Shown: piece by piece, positions 6,416 to 11,026 of the stretch
How positions within the stretch are numbered: position 1 is the first letter of the stretch
Layout: every line of letters starts with the position of its first letter
Origin: Clostridia bacterium
GTDB lineage: Bacteria; Bacillota_E; SLMV01; PUMD01
Direction: 5' to 3'
DNA length: 11,026 nt
Assembly (NCBI GenBank): GCA_007128555.1
Contig: SKXF01000415.1
Span: 1-11,026, forward strand
Position numbers and translations under genes: made by a program
Notes under the pieces: generated by a model
Told to the model about the DNA's origin: nothing
Databases searched by the model: none
The model's input: only the letters and a program-made list of their open reading frames with translations

Positions 6416-6895
6416 ATGGATGAACAGCTGGGGATGGGGATACACGACACATTCATGGGATCCGCCCTTGATGAGGCGAACTGTGCCCTGGAGAAACACG
6501 AGGTGCCCATCGGTGCGGTAGTGGTTTCACCCGAGGGAGAGATCCTGGGCCGTGGGCATAATCTGCGAGAGACGACTGCAGACCCCACGGCACACGCGGA
6601 GATTTATGCCCTGCGATCAGCGGGAGAGGCCCAGGGAGATTGGCGGCTCGAAGGATGCGATCTTTACGTGACGGTTGAGCCCTGTCCCATGTGCGCGGGA
6701 GCAGCAGTAAATGCAAGGGTTCAGCGGATAATTTTCGGGGTTCGGGATCCCAAGGCTGGGGCCATTGTGAGCCTGATGTCTGTAACGTCCGATGTTCGGC
6801 TGAACCATCAGGTTGAGGTGATCGAGGGAGTGCGGGGAGACGAGTGCGCCTCAATCCTGCAGGAGTTCTTCCGTCGATTGAGGACTGGTCGCTGA
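6416..6895 (+). CDS. tadA: tRNA-specific adenosine-34 deaminase
   Basis: This encodes 159 residues, the normal length. The zinc cytidine/deoxycytidylate deaminase fold is shown by the catalytic TAHAEIYALR (His60 zinc ligand, Glu62 proton shuttle) and EPCPMCAGAAV (Cys90 and Cys93 zinc ligands), followed by VQRIIFGVRDPKAGA, which is characteristic of TadA. The enzyme deaminates wobble A34 to inosine in tRNA-Arg(ACG), allowing one tRNA to read CGU, CGC and CGA. A GGGGAAAGG box lies about 10 bases before ATG 6416; an alternative start at ATG 6434 (MGIHDTF) would fit the family equally well. The position just upstream of the SRP RNA and dnaX matches the B. subtilis yaaJ (tadA) locus. It is not the guanine deaminase or CMP deaminase branch, which lack this PCPMC context and spacing. 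Confidence 0.93.
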   Translation: MDEQLGMGIHDTFMGSALDEANCALEKHEVPIGAVVVSPEGEILGRGHNLRETTADPTAHAEIYALRSAGEAQGDWRLEGCDLYVTVEPCPMCAGAAVNARVQRIIFGVRDPKAGAIVSLMSVTSDVRLNHQVEVIEGVRGDECASILQEFFRRLRTGR

Positions 6896-6905
6896 GGGTC
6901 ACGAG

Positions 6906-6914
6906 TGTTATAAT
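6906..6914 (+). promoter_or_regulatory. Extended -10 promoter for the tRNA-Ser/SRP RNA cluster
   Basis: TGTTATAAT contains a perfect TATAAT (6909-6914) with an upstream TG, the extended -10 form that can work with a weak -35. The best -35 candidate is poor. It lies just after tadA and 35 bases before the first tRNA-Ser. Confidence 0.5.
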
Positions 6915-6949
6915 GTCTGCTAGGTGGGACGCGGCTCAGTTTATGATGC

Positions 6950-7042
<93 letters not shown>

Positions 7043-7080
7043 TATGCGTACTGAGCGGTGAGATGGTTGGATGTAACGAT

Positions 7081-7169
7081 GGAGAGGTGTCCGAGTCCGG
7101 CTGAAGGAGCACGCCTGGAGAGCGTGTGGGCGGGTAACCGTCCCGTGGGTTCGAATCCCACCCTCTCCG
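7081..7169 (+). tRNA. tRNA-Ser(GGA)
   Basis: This is a class II tRNA with the same GGAGAGG/CCTCTCC acceptor stem and the same T arm as its neighbour. The anticodon stem CACGC/GCGTG holds the loop CTGGAGA with anticodon GGA. The long variable arm GGGCGGGTAACCGTCCC is clear. CCA is not encoded. It reads UCC/UCU codons. Only 10 bases separate it from the SRP RNA. Confidence 0.93.
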
Positions 7170-7179
7170 CACAGATTTG

Positions 7180-7446
7180 GCCGTGCTAGACGGGGAGATA
7201 GCGGTGCCCTGTACCTGCAATCCGCTATAGCAGGGTTGAATTCCTTCCCGAGGCTTAGTCTCGGTGGGGCCTGCCCCGTGTAAGTGGTGTTGACGGCTGG
7301 GTCCTGCGCAATGGAAACGTGTGAACCCCGTCAGGCCCGGAAGGGAGCAGCGGTAAGCACGAAATTCCATGTGCCGCAGGGGTGCCGAGTCCGAGCTAAC
7401 TGCGCGGGTAACGCCCATCGTGGCGGGTCGACGGAAGGTGCACGGC
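7180..7446 (+). ncRNA. ffs: Signal recognition particle RNA, large Gram-positive type
   Basis: The 5' GCCGTGC (7180-7186) pairs with the 3' GCACGGC (7440-7446), closing a molecule of about 267 nt. The Alu-domain start (GGGGAGATAGCGGTGCCCTG) and the S-domain tip with CCCGGAAGGGAGCAG (GGAA tetraloop, Ffh-binding site) match the Bacillus scRNA closely. It acts with Ffh in cotranslational targeting of membrane and secreted proteins; the Alu domain is found in the large-type SRP RNAs of many Bacillota. Spacing to the upstream tRNA suggests cotranscription and processing, and an AT-rich tail (TTATATTTTCG) follows. Open reading frames across it are spurious. Confidence 0.95.
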
Positions 7447-7551
7447 CATTATATTTTCGTTCCATCCATCTGAGGAGATCGTCCGTATCTGAGGCCATCC
7501 GTTGTTGCTCGATTCGCGGAGACTTCAATGTGAATCTTGGTGGTGAATCCT

Positions 7552-9348
7552 GTGCAGAGATCCTCGCTGTATCGTCAGTGGCGTCCGCGTCGTTTTGATG
7601 ACATGGTCGGCCAGGAGCATGTGGTCACCACATTGAAGAACGCGGTGAACAGAGACCAAGTGGCCCATGCCTACATATTTGCCGGACCGAGGGGCACCGG
7701 CAAGACTACCGCAGCTCGTCTTTTGGCCAAGGTTGTCAACTGCGAAAATGTACTTCCATCGGAAGCTGAACCCTGTAACGAATGCGATATGTGCCGATCG
7801 ATCGATTCCGGATCATCCATGAGTGTTGTTGAGATGGATGCGGCTTCCCATCGGGGCATTGATGACATCCGGGAACTGCAGGAACGCGTACCCTATGCCA
7901 GTACGTCCGGGCGTTATCGCGTATACATTCTAGATGAGGCCCACATGTTGACTCCAGAAGCCTTCAATGCGCTGCTGAAGACCCTGGAGGAACCGCCCAG
8001 CCATGTGATTTTCGTTCTTGCCACAACCGAGGCTCACAAGATCCCCGTCACCGTCCAGTCCAGGTGTCAACGATTCGACTTCCGATATCTGACCGCAAAG
8101 GAAATTGCCGTTCGCCTGCACCAGGTGATCGCGGCGTCGGATGGACTCGAGGTAAGTGAGTCCGCTGTCTGGGTTATCGCTCTCCAGGCTGGTGGGGCCG
8201 TGCGCGATGCCCTGGGGCTTCTCGAGCAATGTCGCGACTATTCTTCGGGTAAGATAGAGGAGGAAGATGTTCACAAGGTGACGGGTGCCGTCTCAAGGGA
8301 GGTTCTGCTGAACTATGCCTCGCGGATGAGCGCAGGCGATGTGCCCGGTCTCATGGAAATGCTTGATGAGGTTTCTATGGCAGGTGCTGATATGTCGCAG
8401 TTCATCAGGGATTTGCTTGCGTATTTTCGCGACATGCTTCTGTATCGGGCAAGTGATGGAGCCTATGAGCCGATCATGCCCGAGGGTGATCTGCAGGACA
8501 TGGAGGCCGTTGCCGGCAAGTTCGGTCTGACTCGTCTCCTCGATATCGTAGATCGGCTGGCTGAGACGGAGGACCGGACCCGGTATTCCACCCAGCCCCG
8601 CTTCCTGCTGGAGATGGCGACAATAAGGTTGGCTGGGGTCAGGCCCGCTAAATCCGAAGTTCCGGTAGCAGTCACCGCCGCGAAAGAGGGAGCGCCTAAG
8701 CCTTCCGCACGACTGCAGGAAGAGAAGGACTCCCCGGCGGATTCGGCCAGACTAAAGAAGATCGTGAGGCCGAAGGAGCAGAAGTTAGAGCCGGATCTGG
8801 AGCCGGAGGCTGATATTGCTCAGCCAGTTGGACTCGAGGATACCTGGCATCAAGTGAAGGAGGCCGTGCGAAAAGAGAGTTTGCCCACCCACGCACTCCT
8901 CCAGCCTGTGAGGCCCGGAGGCATCGTCGATGGAGCGTTCCTGTTGGTATTTGAGGACCAGTTCCAATTTCATCGTGATCGCACGCAAGACCAGGGCCGC
9001 AAGGTTCTCGAGCAGGTGATCAAGAAAATCACAGGACAGGAATTGAGGATCCGCTGTCTGATGGAGTCAGAGATGGGTAGTTTCACCCCGGGTGAGTCGA
9101 AGTCGAACCATTATGTAGACACAACGAATAGTATGGAAGCATGTGATGACGACGCCGAGGAGATCTACAGTCGTTCAGTGGAGCCTGAAGATACGGAACA
9201 GAGCCGGCCGGGTAACGGTGAAGATGCGGGTCATGCCATACAAGAAGTGTTGAATATGTTTTCTGGTAGAGTGGTGGGAAGCCTGAAGGATTTGGACGTT
9301 ACCCGCGATGAGTTGACCCGGCAGGCGGATTCCAGCGAGGTCACCTGA
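7552..9348 (+). CDS. dnaX: DNA polymerase III gamma/tau subunit
   Basis: From GTG 7552 the protein has 598 residues and begins MQRSSLYRQWRPRRFDDMVGQ, the same spacing to LYRxxRP as in B. subtilis DnaX. GGTGGTGA lies 6 bases before this start; TTG 7537 and GTG 7540/7543 are in-frame alternatives. The AAA+ clamp-loader ATPase shows Walker A GPRGTGKT (45-52), four zinc cysteines (64, 75, 78, 81), Walker B VYILDEAH (124-131), sensor 1 FVLATTE, the arginine-finger region SRCQRF, and GGAVRDALGLLEQC. The collar domain runs to about residue 365, followed by a charged, low-complexity linker and a C-terminal domain ending in a HAIQEVLNMFSGRVV motif. It loads the beta sliding clamp and ties the replicative polymerases together. 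I see no slippery A-run for a frameshifted gamma form. It is followed by ebfC and recR in one probable operon. Confidence 0.95.
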   Translation: MQRSSLYRQWRPRRFDDMVGQEHVVTTLKNAVNRDQVAHAYIFAGPRGTGKTTAARLLAKVVNCENVLPSEAEPCNECDMCRSIDSGSSMSVVEMDAASHRGIDDIRELQERVPYASTSGRYRVYILDEAHMLTPEAFNALLKTLEEPPSHVIFVLATTEAHKIPVTVQSRCQRFDFRYLTAKEIAVRLHQVIAASDGLEVSESAVWVIALQAGGAVRDALGLLEQCRDYSSGKIEEEDVHKVTGAVSREVLLNYASRMSAGDVPGLMEMLDEVSMAGADMSQFIRDLLAYFRDMLLYRASDGAYEPIMPEGDLQDMEAVAGKFGLTRLLDIVDRLAETEDRTRYSTQPRFLLEMATIRLAGVRPAKSEVPVAVTAAKEGAPKPSARLQEEKDSPADSARLKKIVRPKEQKLEPDLEPEADIAQPVGLEDTWHQVKEAVRKESLPTHALLQPVRPGGIVDGAFLLVFEDQFQFHRDRTQDQGRKVLEQVIKKITGQELRIRCLMESEMGSFTPGESKSNHYVDTTNSMEACDDDAEEIYSRSVEPEDTEQSRPGNGEDAGHAIQEVLNMFSGRVVGSLKDLDVTRDELTRQADSSEVT

Positions 9349-9360
9349 GATAGTTTTGAG

Positions 9361-9365
9361 AGGAG
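9361..9365 (+). promoter_or_regulatory. Ribosome binding site that places the ebfC start at GTG 9373
   Basis: AGGAG ends only one base before the ATG at 9367, too close to serve it, but lies 7 bases before GTG 9373. The GTG start also gives the usual family N-terminus (MGFGNMGKMM). Confidence 0.6.
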
Positions 9366-9372
9366 AATGATT

Positions 9373-9702
9373 GTGGGCTTTGGAAACATGGGAAAGATGA
9401 TGCAGCAGATTCAACAGATGCAGAAGGAAATGGAAGACCTCCAGGACGCTCTGGACCAGAAGACGGTAGAGGCACAGGCGGGTGGAGGAGTTGTTCGCGT
9501 AGTGTGCAATGGAGCCCTTGAAATCGTGGATCTAGAGGTTGATCCCGATGTGGTGGATCCCGAAGATATCGATATGCTGCGAGATCTGATCATTGCTGCG
9601 GTCAATCAAGGACTGCGTTCAGCCAGAGACATGGTCAGTTCCGAGATGGAGAAGATCACAGGGGGATTGAATCTTCCCAATATCCCCGGATTCACCAGTT
9701 GA
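9373..9702 (+). CDS. ebfC: YbaB/EbfC-family nucleoid-associated DNA-binding protein
   Basis: This encodes 109 residues from GTG 9373 (ATG 9367 would add two). The N-terminal helix is rich in Gln/Met (MGFGNMGKMMQQIQQMQKEM), followed by VEAQAGGGVVRVVCNG, then VDPEDIDMLRDLIIAAVNQGL, and NIPGF at the end. These match B. subtilis YaaK and the YbaB family along their whole length. The proteins form tweezer-like homodimers that bind DNA without strong specificity; links to recombination or replication restart rest mainly on the conserved dnaX-ebfC-recR order. The gene starts 24 bases after the dnaX stop. Its TGA stop overlaps the recR ribosome binding site, so translation of the two is probably coupled. 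Confidence 0.95.
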   Translation: MGFGNMGKMMQQIQQMQKEMEDLQDALDQKTVEAQAGGGVVRVVCNGALEIVDLEVDPDVVDPEDIDMLRDLIIAAVNQGLRSARDMVSSEMEKITGGLNLPNIPGFTS

Positions 9703-9716
9703 GGAGAGGGTAACCG

Positions 9717-10322
9717 TTGCCATCGTTCTTTGCGCCTCCGGTCGCTCAACTTATTGAGGAACTGGCGAAGCTGCCGGGGATTGGCCCCAAGAGTGCCCAG
9801 CGCCTGGCTATGCACATCATAAAGAGGCCAGAAGAGGAAGTCGTGGCTTTGGCTACTGCCCTGATCAGCGGCAGGCAAAAGGTTCGCTACTGCTCGATCT
9901 GCACCAACCTGACGGACAGTGACCGATGTGAGATTTGCAGTGATGAGTCGCGGGAATCCAGTATCATCTGCGTCGTAGAGGATTCCTCCGATGTGGTGGC
10001 CATGGAAAGGACCCGGGACTACGATGGACTTTATCATGTCCTGGGCGGTCTGATATCGCCCATGGACGGAGTGGGTCCGGATGAGATTCGCATTCGGGAG
10101 TTGCTGGAGCGTCTCCGAGATGGCACCGTCCGAGAGGTGATCGTCGCCACCGATCCCACGGTAGAGGGAGAGGCAACGGCCATGTATCTCGCCCGTCTTG
10201 TCAGACCATTGGACGTGGAGGTCACCCGTATCGCACGAGGTCTTCCCGAGGGGGGAAACCTCGACTATGCCGACGAGGCCACATTGAGTCGCGCCCTTCT
10301 TGGTCGCTATCCTCTCACTTAG
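9717..10322 (+). CDS. recR: Recombination mediator protein RecR
   Basis: This encodes 201 residues, the normal length, from TTG 9717 with GAGGAGAGGG (9701-9710) 6 bases before it; the box overlaps the ebfC stop. A helix-hairpin-helix is seen at about 19-30 (LPGIGPKSAQRLA), a zinc finger with Cys59, Cys62, Cys71 and Cys74, and a TOPRIM domain from about 83 (VVEDSSDV with Glu88; ATDPTVEGEATA further on). The C-terminal Walker-B-like region with ARGLPEGGNLDYAD is present. RecR forms a ring clamp with RecO (and RecF) and loads RecA on single-stranded DNA coated by SSB, at gaps and stalled forks. It ends the dnaX-ebfC-recR unit and is followed directly by an intrinsic terminator. All key residues are present. 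Confidence 0.96.
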   Translation: MPSFFAPPVAQLIEELAKLPGIGPKSAQRLAMHIIKRPEEEVVALATALISGRQKVRYCSICTNLTDSDRCEICSDESRESSIICVVEDSSDVVAMERTRDYDGLYHVLGGLISPMDGVGPDEIRIRELLERLRDGTVREVIVATDPTVEGEATAMYLARLVRPLDVEVTRIARGLPEGGNLDYADEATLSRALLGRYPLT

Positions 10323-10332
10323 CGTCTTCCTG

Positions 10333-10364
10333 GGTGCCTGCGCGTATGAAGCAGGCACCTTTTT
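10333..10364 (+). terminator. Strong intrinsic terminator of the dnaX-ebfC-recR unit
   Basis: GGTGCCTGC (10333-10341) and GCAGGCACC (10351-10359) form a perfect 9-pair stem with a 9-base loop, followed at once by TTTTT (10360-10364). It begins 10 bases after the recR stop. Confidence 0.93.
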
Positions 10365-10501
10365 CCTTCCTATTTCATCCTCTGGCACATAAACCCAACC
10401 GATGTTGGAAATATATATATATCAGCGAGTACGTTTTTGATGCACCTAGCATAGGTATAAGGGTGGCTCTATCTGCATGCCATATTGAAAGGATGGGTGA
10501 G

Positions 10502-10792
10502 ATGAGTAAAGATCAGGAGACCTCGGGCGAGGTGAGACAGAGGGCCAGCCGGGTGATTGGAGGTCTCTCAGATCGCCTCAATCCCCCCACGGACCTCGGT
10601 CTGTCGGGCCAGGAACAGCAGTGGTGGAGCTCTGTTGATGAGGCGCACCGGGAATGGAAAGAGGCAGAGGCCTATTTCCAAAACGTCTCAGACCCTGCCC
10701 TTGTTGATCACGCAATCCATTTACTCGCCGCTGCAGAAAAGAAGTACTCTTACCTTCTGGACCAGGTGCGCCAGGAGTTGAGGGGTGGTTAA
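10502..10792 (+). CDS. yaaL: DUF2508 family protein (YaaL-like)
   Basis: This encodes 96 residues from ATG 10502; GAAAGGA lies about 8 bases before it. An ATG at 10493 is in frame but has that box directly against it. The C-terminal two thirds match the DUF2508 pattern: AHREWKEAEAYFQNV, then LLAAAEKKYSYLLDQVRQEL, predicted as two amphipathic helices. The N-terminal third is a polar extension not present in the shorter (about 74-residue) B. subtilis YaaL. The function of the family is unknown; in spore-formers it sits between recR and bofA, as here. It lies after the recR terminator, so it needs its own promoter, which I could not identify: a TATAAG at 10456-10461 lacks a properly spaced -35, and a (AT)6 run sits at 10411-10422. 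Confidence 0.85.
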   Translation: MSKDQETSGEVRQRASRVIGGLSDRLNPPTDLGLSGQEQQWWSSVDEAHREWKEAEAYFQNVSDPALVDHAIHLLAAAEKKYSYLLDQVRQELRGG

Positions 10793-10905
10793 CTCCGCGA
10801 GATTGTCCAGGATCGATGCTATCCCCACGGGCTGAATCCAGCTCTGATTCGTTATCAGACATAATCCATGATTTCGAACATATTATTATACCGAGGTGGC
10901 TAAAC

Positions 10906-11026
10906 GTGGACTACTCGGCAGCGTTTGCTTTTCTATTTGGACTTCTCTTGATCTACGTGTTCGTGCGGCTGTTCTATTTGCCCATGCGCTGGCTTGTAGC
11001 AGTCCTGTACAATGGGCTTATCGGAG
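10906..11026 (+). CDS. bofA: Sigma-K factor processing regulator BofA, 3' end cut by window
   Basis: GTG 10906 is preceded by GAGGTGG (10893-10899) at 6 bases. The visible 40 residues (MDYSAAFAFLFGLLLIYVFV...) contain one membrane helix at about 5-22, then LPMRWLVAVLYNGLIG, which matches the BofA family signature after the first helix (PLKWxxxxxxNGxIG). BofA is an integral membrane protein of the mother cell that, with SpoIVFA, holds the intramembrane protease SpoIVFB inactive until the forespore signals, delaying activation of sigma-K. The family is about 85-90 residues, so roughly half is outside the window. Placement after yaaL is as in B. subtilis and argues for an endospore-forming host. 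Confidence 0.85.
   Translation, partial: MDYSAAFAFLFGLLLIYVFVRLFYLPMRWLVAVLYNGLIG

Noticed and set aside
7284..7598. Open frame across the SRP RNA and the dnaX start
   Set aside because: It lies mostly inside a clearly structured RNA gene and overlaps dnaX.
7552..9348. Programmed frameshift in dnaX producing a gamma subunit
   Set aside because: I found no A-rich slippery heptamer with a following hairpin at the expected position; B. subtilis-like tau-only expression is more likely.
10411..10422. (AT)6 run as a promoter element or recombination site
   Set aside because: It is a short simple repeat with no properly spaced partner element, which is not enough to call a feature.
10859..10886. 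ACATAAT...CATATTAT considered as a sigma-E-type promoter for bofA
   Set aside because: The spacing is near 13 bases, but the predicted start would fall inside the ribosome binding site at 10893, leaving almost no leader; the match is too weak to claim.

Overview
The window looks like a moderately GC-rich, endospore-forming, flagellated member of the Bacillota (Firmicutes), of clostridial or deep-branching type. Four things point that way: the gene order tadA - SRP RNA - dnaX - ebfC - recR - yaaL - bofA, which is the order known from Bacillus subtilis; a Gram-positive large-type SRP RNA (about 267 nt, with Alu domain); a BofA homologue, which regulates sigma-K processing; and a FliL homologue. 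Starts are strongly Firmicute-like, with good Shine-Dalgarno boxes and many GTG or TTG start codons.

Left part (1-1302): two decayed genes on the + strand. The first is a pyruvate-kinase alpha/beta-domain-like protein cut by the left edge and broken by a one-base frameshift near 331. The second is a fumarate reductase/succinate dehydrogenase-type FAD flavoprotein that has lost most of its middle and carries a further frameshift. Next come two genes that look intact and may be cotranscribed: a small six-helix membrane protein of unknown function (1303-1767) and a GntP-family carboxylate/gluconate permease (1811-3160). The left part may therefore be a partly dead catabolic locus whose transporter survived.

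Middle (3246-6081): a convergent hairpin, then a leftward gene for a four-LysM protein with an unusual acidic, cysteine-rich, repeat-built N-terminus. Divergent from it is an agmatinase/guanidinobutyrase-like ureohydrolase, and convergent with that is an isolated fliL-like gene with a possible sigma-D-type promoter. A 348-base stretch (5930-6277) holds no gene.

Right part (6240-11026): tRNA-Arg(CCT) with a clear promoter and terminator; tadA; tRNA-Ser(CGA), tRNA-Ser(GGA) and SRP RNA packed closely together; then the DNA replication/repair unit dnaX-ebfC-recR, ended by a strong intrinsic terminator. After that come the DUF2508 gene (yaaL) and bofA, which is cut by the right edge. The right part is conserved housekeeping. 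The more unusual content lies in the left and middle parts: gene decay, the LysM repeat protein and the orphan fliL. I did not find a clear new defence, mobile or biosynthetic system.
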